DNA of 64,000 bases from Chionis minor (GCA_013398295.1 VZSF01008870.1:716033-780032); one strand, 5' to 3'; shown: positions 25,171 through 39,451, numbered from the stretch's first letter. The notes: a model not told the origin generated them from the letters alone. Made by a program: numbers and translations.

Positions 25171-28100
25171 AAATACAAATGAAAAACATAGTCAAAAGTC
25201 AACAAAGGAGCAATCAAATTCCAAACAAGTTTGTGATTATTGTCATTGATAACTAACAAACAGACAAAATTAATTATTAGATTAAATGTTCTCACTGAAG
25301 TAACTGAGATTAGCATCTTACTACTTACTAATTTTCAAAATAATTTGTGCTTCTATATTTATTTTCAAAAGTATCAATCTCAGGCTTTTATGTAGTTTGA
25401 AATTTTTAATATTTAATGCTCATAATAGTTTCATTGACCAAAATTTACTGGAGAAGACATAACTTAGCAAGATACACAAATTTCCAGCTATTTTAGTAAC
25501 ACTTAATAGTTGTCTTATTTTTGGCGGCAAAATATTTGGTCCCATTATGGCCTCTTGAAATTTAAATCTAATTTGAAATGGCACAAATTTAATATATTTC
25601 ATAGTCTGCTTTTATGTGTTTTAACAGTTTCAATGATTAACTTTGCTAAGGCACCATAATATAGTTCGCATGGAAAGTACCTTTTGATATGTTCTTAATT
25701 ACCTGACTTCTGTATCACAATACGTGACTTCAGCAAGGAGGCAAAAGTCACGTTAGCTTCTGTTATCATGCTGCTTTGTTCTTCCTCAACCATTTTCTTT
25801 CCAGAGACGCAAAATCTATTAGCAGGTTTAAGTGGACAGCCTTTGAGGATCTCAGTAATCATCTAATTTCATTTCCTATTTGTGTGTTTTTGCAGGCCAC
25901 AGACAAAGAAAAATAAGTAAGCATAACCTCAAAGTAAGCTCATCCTCAAACCCCCAGTCTGGTCTGTGGCTCTAACCCAGCCTGTGAAGTAACAGGTCAG
26001 CTAAACTCGATCTTTGATGACAACATCACTCAGGGGACAGCAAGGGCTTCTAAAAAGGCTCTTCTATTTGCTTAATCTTCACATATAATTCCATGGACAA
26101 GGATGCAGTGTCATAGTATTCTGGTCACACCAAAGTTGGTTTTGAGTTATGATCACTTTCCAGCTCCCCTCCAGATATACACGTAAAACACACTTTTCAG
26201 TTCATTCAGTTCATGCCTGATGAATTACTTGCAGAATGGGGTCCCAAATTTTTAACGACTCTGCAAACATAAAAGTAAGTAATGTATATTCTTTTTATTC
26301 TTTTCTATGCAATTTGATGAATGAAGTTGTCCCTATGCTCCCAACAGAGGGATCTTCACCAGCTCAGACGCTTGCTCTGCATGCCAAGCCAGCATTTCAC
26401 GCAGCTGCCCCAGTGAATGCCTCCCGTTACGGAGAGAATGGAAGAAAGGTTGATGTCTATTCTCCATTCCAGATCCATGTTTCCTTTCTGACTGACTGCC
26501 AGAGGAGAAAGGGAACATCACAACTATTCTAACTACTCCAGACTGCTTGGATTCCTTGTTGCCTTCAGAGAAAACATCCTTGGAAAACAAAACTTCAGCT
26601 AAACTGCTGCTGCTGAGGGGCTCACAGGATGCTATTTTAGCGAAGTCCAGTCTTGCTCATTTTTCTCTCCCTCCTCTCTGGAGCTACACCTGCAGCTTCC
26701 CAGTAACATACCAGTAGGTAAATACACTACCTCGGATTTTATCAGCATGTGTGTAACTGAATGTGAGGAGAGGAGGAACATGCAGGAATTGGTTCTGTTG
26801 CTTTATGTACGCTCTCTGGGTTTTGTTTAATTTCATCCTATTTGGAGTTCCATGGGTTAAAAATAAGCTAAACCATCACTTGCACTGCAAACTGAAAGCA
26901 GTTTTAGTGTAGTCAAGGACAGTGCTCGCTTTCTGTGAGAAATAACTTCTTCTTCGATCTACATCCTATAGTTTGACCAGAATAAATAAAAAAGACTCTC
27001 AAAGTGTTTTTCTGACTGGAACCACTTCTGCTTTTACTTTTCATTAAAACCACGGATTTATGTATTTTCTTCCCAGCAACTTAATCTGAGCAGGAATTAC
27101 ATTTTACCTTCACCATTCTACAGCAGAGAAAGTACTGTCACTGTTTTAGAGCAGAAAATGATAATCCTGTAGCAGCCCCCAGCCATTATTATTTTCACTG
27201 GAATGTAGTTTTCATTTTTGTTGCCTTCTAAGATATGAGCTATTTCTCTCAAAATGTGTGCACGCACACATTGTCTCAGGGGAAGAAAAAAACCAACCTG
27301 CTCAGATCTGACAGCTTAACTCAAAGCTGCTGGCTCATTTATTAACAACATTTTTCTGGCGCTCCACTGCCATGTGCTGGTCACACTCATGCTCCTGCCT
27401 GAGCCACTGTGGTTTTCCCGGCCATTTTGCCCCAACTGGGCTTGGTGTACAGACCATGGTGTGACAGAAGGAGGTGTTGTGCAGGCTGCTTTCCCATGGC
27501 TGCACTGGGGAACTGGAGGAGCTGAGGAGTCAGGACATGCTGGTTTCTGCAGTTCCTCAACAGGGCAGTCATTTCTGGCAAAAAGCAAGGGCACAGGTAG
27601 GGTGGCAGCTCCATCCATGGACCCCCCGAGCTTGGCCACAGACACAATACCCTTTTGAGGAATATTCAAATCCTGGCTTCCAAGAAGAAACTTTCCCCAA
27701 GGCAGTGCTGGAGGTCCACTGAGAATTTACTAGAGTTAACTTTCCTTTTATCTCAGCAATGTTTTGCTGTGACCTCCTGGGAACAAGGTAAGTAGAGCAA
27801 TTGAAAAACAACAACATTATGGGTAATGCTGCAAATTATAGTTTGTAGCAACCTAGGCTCTGATTAGCAAGTACCTAATCTTTAATACAGGAGAAATTCT
27901 AGTACAAAACAATCTGTATACTCAAGTATCCTGCCGAATTTAAGTCTTGGTGACTATTTTTTTCCTGTTGATTGGTATGTATTCTGAAATTTGCTGATCA
28001 CACATCAATACAGAACCTAATCTAGCCTCACGGCAGGTTCATGTCCCTTTTCTAACCATCAATATGTATCAGAGCCACAACGGTGACTTTGTATGAAAAC

Positions 28101-29690
28101 TTAGTTTATCAATTAACTTCCACATGTATATATCTGTGACAAAAGCTCTCAATAGAAATTCCTGTCAATATTTTAAAGTTGTTTCTCCAGGTGTACGCAT
28201 GGAGCTGATCTCATCCAACTCCAACTGGGGCACCCAAATAGCTGTTGTACCAGTTATTTACAATCATTCAGGGCAATTAATCTCACCTGGCCACGCAGAA
28301 GCTTTTCTGGACACAAAAATGTCTCATAAATCTCATGAGTGTGACTCACTAGTTAATAATGGGAAAGAGACCCTGTGGAGGTGTCTCTCTCTCCCTCCAA
28401 TGACAATGGAAAGCATCTAGATACTGCTTTAGATACCTTATGTTTAAACAGCTTAAACAAACAGGGAACAACAGTCACCCAGACATTATCATTGGTGAGC
28501 TATATTTCTTGATCACATGCATTCTGTCTTCCCCCCTCTGTAATCAGTAGAAATTTTATTCTGATTTCAAATGAGCTGATGAGAAATGACCCTAATTAAA
28601 AGCCAAACACCAGAACCCCTTGCCTTCCCTTGTTCCATATGGCTGGAAAACAGTAATCAACTACCAAATTCAGCGCCAGGTTTTAGACAGTAGAGTGTCT
28701 ACAGTATAAGTATGTATGAGTTGGTGTTTAAGGTCTTGTTAGAGTCAGTGAACAACAGATTAATACAGCTTAAACAAAGCAAGACTAGCGTTGGTGTCAG
28801 CTGAATATCTGAGTTATGTAATTGTCCAGTCTAGAGAATGGGAAGATTCAGTTGCCTAAATTTTGGTGCCATATTAGGTATATCCAGCTACTGCTTCAAA
28901 AATGGACCTCCCAGAAGTCCTAGATGTCTTTGATACTGCAATATATCTTGTATGGCAGCAGGTGACACATTTAGGTAAGGAAGTCCCACACCACTGCTTT
29001 GGGTACCATTGACTATGCTGGAAGCTTAGGCACACTGGCACCCATATGAAAACACCTGATGCCTCTAAACTGGAAGAGAAGTGTATCCCATTTTAGATGT
29101 ATAATATTATACTGTATCACTAAAAGTTGAATTCACCTTTATTTCACAGCTGCCTATAGCCTCTGAGTGTTTTGTTTCTATGCTTACTTCTTAATTGGTG
29201 ACACCCATAACTCGCCAGGAGGATGCAAGTCAGGTTTTTCCTCCCAAGAACAGGATAATTTGTCAGGGATGGGCTGATGGAGCTAACCAAGTAAATCCAG
29301 CCCAATGATTTGTGAACTCAGAGGGCTGGGTGGGATAGATTTATAGACTTCAAACTACAGCCCAGCACAGACCAGAGAGAAGACCATCAGGAAGCATTAC
29401 AGGTGTTATATCTCCAGACAAGGATGTTGAAAGAAACAAGTAAAGGAACTCACAGAAACTTTTTTTTCCCCGCCCCCTACAAGCCTGTTTCAGAATATAG
29501 AATGCTTCAGATGTTAAAAATGTGGTTTCCTTCTTGTCACTGTGATAACATTAACTTTAGGTTGATTCCTGCTGCTGCATGACAGCTGGTGCAGACATCA
29601 GTTGGAACGCACAGAACATAAGTTTGTCATGTAAGTTTAAGCTAACCAATCACTCATCTTGCTATAAAATCTAACCCGGTCATCTCCCGT
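25171..29690. other. unique DNA, no gene recognised
   Basis: No repeat or gene is identified. Downstream of the CR1 the DNA is very AT-rich (25180-25700). A GC-richer patch at 27330-27680 is open in several overlapping frames on both strands, which argues against any one being coding. Confidence 0.55.
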
Positions 29691-29879
29691 GTGATATCTG
29701 GCTGCTGGAATGTTAAAGCTGCTACAGCAGCATCTTGGCTAATTGCGCCCATCAATAAAAGCATTCCGCACAAAAAGGCATCAATTAAAACTATGAAACA
29801 ACAAGAAAGCAGTCACTTTTAATGCATCATTTATCATAACAACCTAGTGTTCTTTTCTTCCACAATTTTTAGAATTCCT

Positions 29880-29893
29880 GTTGCCATAGCAAC
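29880..29893. promoter_or_regulatory. RFX-type X-box, candidate regulatory site
   Basis: GTTGCCATAGCAAC differs at one base from the palindromic RFX consensus (GTTGCCATGGCAAC). RFX factors bind such imperfect inverted repeats in enhancers and ciliary gene promoters. The surrounding 300 bp is dense in AT-rich homeodomain-like words (near 29790-29840) and has a small palindrome, GCTGCT-AC-AGCAGC (29718-29731). That look is typical of conserved non-coding elements. No promoter or gene is visible beside it. Function is inferred from the motif only. Confidence 0.35.
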
Positions 29894-30011
29894 TGGGTGC
29901 TGTCTTTACAAAGCGTGGGACAAATCCTGCCCTTAGTGACAGAGATGCAAATTCAGAATAACTTCGCTGAGATGCCTGGAATAACTGTGATGCAAATACA
30001 GTGCAACAGAG

Positions 30012-31257
30012 GCAGAATGGGACCCACTATCTCCTTTGTGTAATCATTTTCTTCTTCTCCTTCAGTTTGTCAGGGCAACAAGATGTTTTTCTCTTCTACT
30101 CCGAGTAAGCTTATAATGTAGTGGAATAATCAGACATAATGACAGGTTAAACCACAAAGGAGTGTTACATCCTAAATACCATATTAACTTAAATTTTAAA
30201 TTTGTATATTAACAGTTATTTAAAATGCCCAAGAAAAGAGAAAGTCTGAGATAGGAATACATTCTCTCTATTCAGAGGATACATCTAAATCATGTAACAT
30301 GATTAACATCTTGCCTAATAAGAAGACATAACAAAGTGTAAATTTAGAATTGTTTGGCTAAACAGAAGATACACTCTCACAAAAAGAAATGCATAGGAGG
30401 GCCTGGGTCTCATTAGCTTGAGCAGGGGCCCATGCAGAAAGACCTTGTCTATTTGCATGGAACTTATTTCAAAGACATCATCATAAAATATTCTCAGACT
30501 TTCCCCTTATCCCAAGGAAATCATCAGAAATTCGCTGCCATGTCAAGGTCTATATATGGATCACTACACCCAAAGAAAGCAGAGTCCAGGAGGAAAGTGT
30601 GGATCTATTCTGTCTGAATTGTTCTATAGAACCATTTTCCAGACTGCCAACCAAATAACACCTTAATTAATTGTAATAGCAATCAGAAACCCAGCTGAAC
30701 AAGTGCTTTAGGACTTCTTTAAAGATAAATCTGCTAAAGTCATACTCTAATGACAGTTTTAACCTCCATTCCTGTTACAAAACCAAATGAAGCCACCAGG
30801 CAAATTCTGCAGGTAGGCTGGAGAGAGGGATATGCAGAATTTGAAAGGCAAGGAATTCTTTACATGCAGTCTGCACACCTAACCAGCCTGCAAAATTCTA
30901 TACAGTACAGCTACATTTCCCCTATTAAATTCAGAAAGTACGGAGCTGGCATCACAATAGCTCTTCACACTTTAAGGCTTTCTCTGGATGAAAGGCTGCC
31001 CAAAGAGCTACAAAACCTAGCAGCAAGAAGGGAGGTGACTTGCTACATTCAGAGCAATCTTAGAATAATGTCATTTTAGAAATGAATTTTGCAAGCAAAC
31101 CTAATAGCAGGCATTACTAGTGCTCAGATGTGACTGTGAAGATTGATGTATCAACATTGAACTGAGGCAGCATAAGAGCCTCAGAAAAACAGATTAGCAA
31201 GGTTTGTTACCCAATGAAAATGCAAGATTATAAAGTAAAAAAAAATGCACCTGGCCA
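30012..31257. other. unique AT-rich DNA with one 109-codon open frame
   Basis: An ATG-started frame at 30750-31079 (plus strand) runs 109 codons. It shows no signal peptide, membrane span or domain I recognise and no visible gene context. I leave it uncalled. The rest is unremarkable. Confidence 0.5.
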
Positions 31258-31430
31258 GGACATCAAGAGGTCAATTACTTTGTCTATCTGGCCAAAGGCA
31301 AGATCATCTGTAACTACATCATTCCAGATAGCTTTTTATTCAGCTTCCATTTAAAGACCTTCAGCAAAAGAGGCTTCACAATTTCTAGCCACTCAATTTC
31401 AATGGCTTGTTATCTTTATCATTAGAAGGC
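31258..31430 (-). mobile_element. ancient CR1-type LINE 3' end
   Basis: Read on the plus strand, the piece shows the antisense landmarks of an old CR1 tail in order: 'CATCAAGAGGTCAATTACTT', 'GGCCAAAGGCAAGATCATCT', then 'TTTAAAGACCTTCAGCAAA' and 'GGCTTCACAATTTCTAGCC'. The copy is strongly diverged, without octamer tail or reading frame. It and the 33.2-kb piece are of the same general age class and orientation. They could be two insertions or parts of one disrupted element, though both show the same 3'-proximal section, which favours two. Confidence 0.65.
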
Positions 31431-33153
31431 TCTATGGTGCATTTGATGGTGTGATTCCAGCATGGGTAGGTGTTACTGCATTATCTTTACTGCAAGCACA
31501 GGCATTAAAAGCAGTGAAACCATATCAAGACAGGCTGCATTGGCCAAGCTTTGACTGCATGTCAACAGAAGCCCACTCCAGTTGTACCGGTATTTATTAA
31601 AACCAGCTGATTTGCTGTGAGTACTTTGCTCCCATCACCTCTCTGCCAGTAGAGGTTTGATTTTATTTTCGTAAGGCCATGATGTTTCACAGTTCTCTCT
31701 TTCAACTGCTGTGGCAAATGGTGAACAGCATGGTTTCCAAGCACTTCAGAATTTTTCAGTTTGATGCGGCGTTAACTTGCAGGTGACTGACCAATGCCGT
31801 AATGCACAGTGTGTGTACCAGTAGGAAGCAGACAAAATAATAAGATTAAATAGTTTTCTCATGTTTCATGGTAGAGTCATTTCTGTGAGTCTGTGCAATG
31901 AGTTTCACTGTATTGTATCACCAGAGGGAAACCAGATAATTTCAGAAAAGACAAACTGAGATTGGTAACCCTCCTTCAAAACATTGGAAGAGGGATGTTA
32001 AAAGGAAACATCCAAGCACAGAATCAAATTTGACAGAGGTACTGGACTAGATGTGAACCATCTCCTACAGTGAGCCTAGTCCTTCAAAGCAAACTCTGAA
32101 TATCAAAACAATACTGGAAGACCAAACCAACTTTTTTATATAGTCTGAGAAAATGCCTAGTTGTTGGCACATAGCTGACATTAACAGGGGCATAAGGCCC
32201 CATTGGTAGTAAAATCTCTTCTTGGCATTTTACACCTGCATGTTGGTAGAGTGTCCATGCTCCTCCTCCTTACCAGACCCAAAAAGGATGTGCGAAGAGT
32301 GAATGTAGATGGCAATGAGTGGAAAAATGATGATTCAAGATAATTGCTGCAGAAGCATGTGTTGGTAGGGTCTTCAAGGCAGACATGGTAAAAACAAGGT
32401 CTGCACTTGACATTGCAAATAAAAGACTGAGAATAGAAACCTCACCTTTGGAGAAAGAAGCCACAGAACCCATTGACAAAATGGAGAAAACATGTCTCAG
32501 AGATCATTTAAAGACTAAATCCATCTGAAAACCTAACACTAGGTTGACAATGAGTTTTTAACATCTGAATTCTCCTACATACTCAACAGGGATATGGGGA
32601 GGGGAATCATCTCTGCAAGACAACACAGACCTCACAAGCCTTAAACCATCACCTGAAGGTACCTCCTCCTTTCATCTAGATTAGAGGTAAGGAACCTCTC
32701 AACATAGGCATCTCAGTTCCAGTGGGATATGCTCAGGGAACTGTGTCAAACCTGCATCACTGACAAAAAGCACTGATTTAATTACGGAGTAAGTACTTTC
32801 AGAGGAAGAAAACAGGAAGTGCAACAGAGTTCTCCAAATGGAGCAGAAAGACATTGCATAGACTATGCAGCACGAGAGCGATTCACTGCTTGAACAAACT
32901 ACTAAAGGCTTTTTAGTCCAAAAGCCTCGGAGGCGCTGATCCTCTAATGCTCACCTAGTATAACACTTAGTGCAGTTGCACCATACTTCCTTGGTCACTA
33001 GGCACTGCTGTAATAAATGTGATGAAGGGAATCTTTATCTTATAAGGCTTTTAAAACCAAACCAGAAGCCAAATAGGAGTTATTACATTCTGTACAGCAG
33101 CAGTGAGTAAAGTGATGTGACCTATAGATCAGAGGAAATTATCAGTTTGGGGG
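31431..33153. other. unique DNA, no gene recognised
   Basis: No repeat or exon is identified in this stretch. Confidence 0.55.
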
Positions 33154-33196
33154 AAAAAAAAAAAAAACAAAAAAAAAACCAAAAAAAAAGAGAAAA
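33154..33196. repeat. A-rich low-complexity tract
   Basis: Runs of 14, 9 and 9 A separated by C or CC directly abut the ancient CR1 tail that starts at about 33197. Confidence 0.9.
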
Positions 33197-33425
33197 GACA
33201 TCTGGAAGGGATTTCAAGAGATCCTCCAGTCTGCCTTGCCTTCACTTCCCAAGTCAGGTTCAGCTTCTTCTTTTGAAGTTCCTGAAAAATGTTTATCTAA
33301 CACCTGGTCTTAAAGACTGCTGCTAATAAAGGTTTTACAGCCTCTGGATACAAACTGTTTCCCAATTTAACTTGAAATTCCCCTGCAGCAATTTAAAAAT
33401 TATTCCTTTTAGCCCTAAGATCTAC
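33197..33425 (-). mobile_element. ancient CR1-type LINE 3' end
   Basis: The antisense landmarks of a CR1 tail are collinear. They are 'CTGGAAGGGATTTCAAGAGA', 'TGTTTATCTAACACCTGGTC', 'TTTACAGCCTCTGGATAC' and 'CAATTTAACTTGAAATTCCC', then the 'CCCTGCAGCAATTTAAAAA' block that corresponds to the 'leucine-rich TRGNG' upstream region in sense. It is heavily diverged and non-coding. Similarity may continue weakly to about 33600 but I cannot support that by eye. Confidence 0.65.
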
Positions 33426-36400
33426 ACATGTTTGCCTCCTTTTATTCCCCTTCTTTTGAAACCAGCTCCCTATTTCAAGGAACGCAAATCTGAAAGAGTC
33501 AGTAATATACTAATTTATACTCTTTACAGCCCTACTGAAATCAGTTTCTTCCAACAGTGCAAAACCCAGTATGTAATTAAACCTGTAAGATTCTATCTTA
33601 ATACCAAACTTAAGATATAATTTCATACAGACCTGTTCATTATGCCCATCTTGATACCTTTTATGTAATTCTGTTACAATTTGTCCACCACATTTTATAA
33701 CGTCAAATGATTTATCGCCTTCTATCTCTGAAATCTAAGCCTTCAGTAATTTTCTATTACAACAGAATTTCTACTCCATATTTAACTTTTTTTTTTTTTT
33801 ATCACTAGATGACTTTCAGCTGAACTTCTTTACATGGCCATCTGTGTAATTACTATGACTCTTACTAAACCAGCAGCTTGCAGAGTATTAACTGGATTCT
33901 GCTCCTCCTGGTATCATTGGGAGTTTTGCCATTGACTTGAATGGAAGCAGGACGAGACCCCCTGAAAGAGCTTTATTATTGGAAGACTCAAAGCTCTGGT
34001 GAGAATTGACGTTGGTATATTGACAACAGCTTGGTTCCTTTTTTAATGTAGAATCTCTTGATTGGCTTAACCAGGCATTTTATTTTGTGTGATGATTCTG
34101 TATCTCTGAATGCAATTTTCTATGATTAAATAGGAAGTGTTACCTTCCTCAGTTGACATACAACAAAAAGAGTAAGCAGCTCTTGAGTAAAAGGACAAAT
34201 TCCAAGTTGCATGCTGCAAAAGCATCGTTTCATGTGCCAGAAATCTCGGGGTGAAGAAGGAAACATGGTAGGTGAGGAGTCGGGATGGAGGGAAGTGTGA
34301 GGAAGAGTGAATTCAGTCTGGGAACTGGGAGTTCAAGAAGAATTAACTCTGTCTATTTCTCCTCCAGGTTTGTGTCTAGGTGAAAACAAAAAGGATTCAA
34401 AAGGCTAAAGCTACAGTCCCTGCTCTGGGCAGATGCCAATTTCACAGGTATGTACTCGAGACCTGCGTGATTCAATGTAATTCAATTCAGTGTTGGTTTA
34501 AACCAGCTGGGGATGGATAAATGAAGGCAGGTGAGCAGAAGACATTTTTTACCTGAGCTGAAGTTCACGTCCTTCATAGGCAACAGGTCAGGAGCTCCCG
34601 CTCACAGTTTGCTGGGATAGCCCTTGGCTCAACTCCCATCTGTCTTGAGCTGCTCTGGCTGATCTCCACGTTGGATTGATCAGATATAGCTCCTCTGCCC
34701 TAAAAAAGCCAGCCTTCATCTCTCTCATCAGAACAGAGGAGCAGACGGCAGAGTGCCCTTGCCACAACAGAGTTGCAGCTTCCTGAGCAGGGGAGATGCT
34801 ATAGCCCTCTTGGAGATAGAGGATCCAGGCCGGCTTCACAGGAGCAGGCTGTGGCTCTCCAGATGAGATTCAATGGCAGGCACTAATGTTCAACTTGTCT
34901 ATTAGAGTCCAAAGAAATTTATTTCCTTTGGACTGGGCTCATGTTTCCCACTGTGAATGGCACTGAGCTGCTTTAACAAGGGAAATTATATTTGTTGGTC
35001 TAAAGGCTCTAGGGTGCCCAGTCAACTTTTTTTTTTTTTTTTGAACATTACCTTATTTTTAATTTGATCCACACCAGGGAAAGACATGTTCCAGAGCAAT
35101 GCCAGATTCAGCTTGCTTTGTTTTCAGCCAGCCACATACTAGCTAAATAGTTTCTAAATCATCCATATGCTATCTCACTTTTTATCCGTAATTTATTCTG
35201 GGTAGATTCAGGACTACTTGCCCCAGTCATTTCCCAGGCCGTAATGTGGCAAGTGATTAAAAAGCATTCATGGTCATCATTTATTCAGATTACAAGCAGG
35301 GAAGCAATTTAACAGTTGCTCAGATTTGGGAATTCTTCAGACCAGCTTGTTTGGTTTTTTGCTCTTACTTTGTTCTTCTTTGAAATTGATTCATTCTGCT
35401 GTTCGTGACACAGGAAAATAATTGTCCCACCAGTCTTGCAACACATAAAAAACTGGAATTCTACATCCCCCTGCTGGAAAGATATTTTGAGTTTGCATAA
35501 TGCTTTATACCACCACCTGATCCTTGTTAACCTGGCAGTTTGGAAAGAAAAACAGACTGATACATATTGAATTCCTCCACTTTTTCGGCTCAGTTACTGG
35601 GGAGTCCACCTACGGGAATCCCTTTTAAAGAAACAGACCACTTTTACTTATAAAATAGACTTGTCATGCAACAGAGCACAGGATTGCTGCAGATTCTGTT
35701 GGATAGAATCTGACAAATTAATGTCTTTACAGGGTAAAAAAAAAAAAAGTTAAAAATCAGAGCTGCCAAATTAGAGTGATAAAATTGCCTTCAAAATCTT
35801 TATCATGAAAGAAAAATCCTGTTAAGTGAATCCTGTATGCTTAATTAAACTTAATTTTACAAAGAAGTATTTTTAAGTGACTGTCTGTTAAAAGAATAAG
35901 AAAGACGGTGGTTGGGGTTTTTTTCCCCAGATACTGCTGCTCTAAGGCATTGTGCTATTGGCTGTGTTAAGCAAGTTGTGACATCCCTCAAGATGGATGT
36001 GTTCACGTGCATACCTGGTGACATAGTTTGAAGTGGTATATTGCAGGTATAAAATCCTAATCAAACTTACCTACGGTAAATCTTTGTGCAGTAATTGTAC
36101 TTCTTTGTTCTTTACTAAAATTGGAGCTACTGCCTGGAAGCATGCAAGCATTTAATTTTGTCACGTAATTCCCTCAATTTCAGGCCATGGTAAATAACAC
36201 TTATGGTACATGTCAGCTGTCAATTCCTGTTAGAGCATCTAGCTATTACATGGTTTAGATGTAGCTGCCTGACGATTAATGCTGTATGTTGTGAATTCAT
36301 CACTCCAAAAATGGCAGAAGAAATTTAATAGTAAGGGTTATGTATGAATTAACTCAACCTGTGAAATGATATTTCTGAAAGCTTTATCACTGTGCTTGCT

Positions 36401-39400
36401 CTTGCTGGAGAGGAGCACACAGCACCCTCTCTAGGCAAGTGCATTGGAGGTCCGGAGATAAATGTCCTCTGACCGGGTGAAGAGAGACGTCTACAGGTGT
36501 TTGGGTTTTTTCAGTCCAAAGACCTTTCGAAGTTGCTCCCTGAAACTCTTAAGCAAAAGATGTGCCCAGTGTTCAGCTGCCAAGTCAGAGGCAACGGGAG
36601 AAGACCCTGACCATGCTCCCAACAGAGTCTGTGCTGCCCTCTTCGGTGCCGCCTACGGTGCAGTCCCCTCTTGGGCCACCATGGTGCTCCCCTGGGGATC
36701 TCAGACACATTGGTGAGACGTTTGTATGGGGGGACATTTAAGCAAGTGGCCCCCAGACCATTAGCCAGAGGGGTAGGAAGGCATGTTCTCCAAACATCTA
36801 CAGAGCTGCCCCTTCTTGGGGCAGGGTGTGCTTGGCTCTGCAATGGAGTTGATTAAAGGCCAGATGAGCTTTAACACAGCCAGTTTCATTATGCTTCTCT
36901 GTGAGGCATACTGAGACTCAAAGTATTTATTATTATAACTGTATTTTGGAGTATGCACGAAGGCCCCAGAGACAGCAAAAACAGAAGGAAGCACCCATTC
37001 CTACAGTTTTGCAGCACATAATTTCTTCTTCTGAGGAACTCAATCAATTTCCATGCGTAGCAGCCCCTACTGACAATACCCCTCACCTCTTGAACAGCCC
37101 AGTAGAGTGTAACCTCAATGCAGCTCTTCTTATATATTTTGTAGAGCATGCTATCTTCCTCCATAACTGACGTTTATTGACTGAAGTAAAGGCAGCCTAA
37201 TGGAAAGCATGAACAACTGCACTTTCTGCAACCAGTCCTCAAACCGTTTTCCTCTCACAGGTATCAACAAGACTTGCATCACTAAAAATGCTGGCAAATA
37301 AATGAGACATGTAAGAGAAGAGAAATGCTAAATGGTATTTCTCTGACAGGAACACTAAAGACAGCGATGGAAAGCAGAGCTAAAGGCTGCTGACCCTTTA
37401 CAGTGCTTCTGTGGTCTGGGTGCAAGAAAAAAGCCTGTAAGAATCTCATCAGCCTCCTTTTTAAATTTCCCTAAGCTTGTTAGGTTTTCATCTATAGATG
37501 CCAATATTTATCCAAAAGTTGTAACTGGGCACAGATGCTACAAAAAGTTAAGGCCAAATTAGGAGGAGTATTTACTTTCCATAATAACTACTTGTGCCCT
37601 GAAAGATCAGTATTCTGAAGTTTCTCATGCACAAACAGGATCGATGGGTTGCTGTTGGACACTTTTCAGTCATCAAGAGTAAAAACATTTATTGATGGAA
37701 TGGCATACTGGAGACTATTGAAAACTAAATGTTCTGTTGCAGAGAGAAAAGATGAAAAGACGGTACTCCAGGGAAAACACAAACTAGGAAAAAAAGAAAA
37801 CAAATAAACCCTGACTGATAAAAATGAAGAATACAAAAAGCAAGCGTGTTTTTTTTTTTTTTTCTAAAACAGGTTTTCTCATCAATGTCTCTACACGTCT
37901 GTAGTGTTGGTATTCCTGTGCATCCACGCTGCTCTGGATGATACTTGGAATTGCTGTATACATTTGTATGCTATTGCCAACCGTCTAGGATGTGGCTGCA
38001 TTGGATAGGAATTCACAAGACCTCTGTTACAACAACTCACAGCCGTAGCATTGATGTCTGGCCTTAAGCAAGCTGCCCAATCAATCCTCCGCTTAGCTGC
38101 TCAGCTGTAAAATACAAGGAACAATTGTGCCCTGGCAATGGCTGGTTTCACTTTCCTTTTGTCATCCAAAGCTTTTAGGAAAGATATTATGAGCACCTAG
38201 ATAAAGGTCCTTGTAAGCTTCCCACAAATTTAAATATCAATCAGTAAACAAGGGAAAAAATATTACCATGATAAGATAATTACATTAATGTACTCCCTGG
38301 TCGTGGTGCTTATTCACAGGTATGTTATATACTACGTGGTACCATGTTCTCACAGGCTGTTTTATTTTTTAATGAGTTTGGCTAAGTAAATCACTCTGCC
38401 ACAGCATCCTTAATCACAAAATCATCTGGAGAAAGCCAGGTCTGCTACTGCGTAGAGTCAGGTGTAGAAAGAAGATGGGGGCTCACGCACATGGACCCGA
38501 ATGGCCGACCTCGGGTACCCGCAAGAGCAGGCGTCCCCTGCAGCACCCCCAGTTACAGTACTAGGGGAGATACACCACAGAGGGGGACCCTATGGGCTGT
38601 CTGTAATTACGTGCCATATGTTGCTGGAAAAGGTGTGATATCATTCAGAAAATGCCAGTTTCCATTCTTTTTGGGCTTGCTGCTTCGTTGTTGTGCTGCA
38701 TCTGGATTTCCTATCTCTCTCTCTCAGGCCTCTTCTCAAGGGCAAGCATGCACTAAGCCAGTGTCGGTGTGAAGAGCGTAAATCTGCTATTTCCCTACTC
38801 ATGAAATTTGCATGGCTGTTGCACCACCAGACTCTGCCTGTGTTCTCAGGGCTGGGAAAGCTAAATCCAAATACTGATGGTAGCGCACCGTGCTGAGCAT
38901 GGATATAGCACATTTCATACTAGCCGTTTATCTGGTTGCCTTCTTCCGAAAGAGAGCTGGAATTGTAATTTTTAGAAAGTATCTGCTGATTTGGGTTTGT
39001 CAGCCCCACCTGAGTGCTAACAAACACCTGTGCTGGCTCTCAGTGCTGCTTCAGGGACACCTGGGGACAGGCGCCCCGCTGAGGATGGATGTAGAAGGAG
39101 CAGGGCACCCAGTTAGTGCTGCCTCTTTCAAAGCACAATGTAGGCGAGGACCTGTTGTCTCTCAGGCTTTTGTTTCCACCAGGCTATTGGTAGGATGCTG
39201 GAGGGTTTGAAACTGCTCCATCATGGCAAAGAAAACTGTATTCCGTGTCTACATCTATCTGTGCATGATGTCCCTGCAAGCAGCAGGGTTTCGATCTACT
39301 TGCATATTTCATCATGCAGCAACACTTCTCCAAGCCAAAGCGATGGCCTGTGGGTATTTATAATTATATAATTATTCATCATTCAGATAGCTCAGTAATT

Positions 39401-39451
39401 AATTGTACACTTCTTGAAATTCTATTACTTGATATTTGTGGAGGTCCACTC
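33426..39451. other. unique DNA, no gene recognised
   Basis: This is long unique sequence with pure T runs at 35027-35042 (16) and 37849-37863 (15). GC-richer patches occur at 36440-36860 and 38470-39210. Both patches are open in overlapping frames on both strands and no translation is recognisable. Confidence 0.5.

Noticed and set aside
27316..27669. 117-codon minus frame in a GC-rich patch
   Set aside because: Five overlapping frames on both strands are open here, which reflects base composition, not coding.
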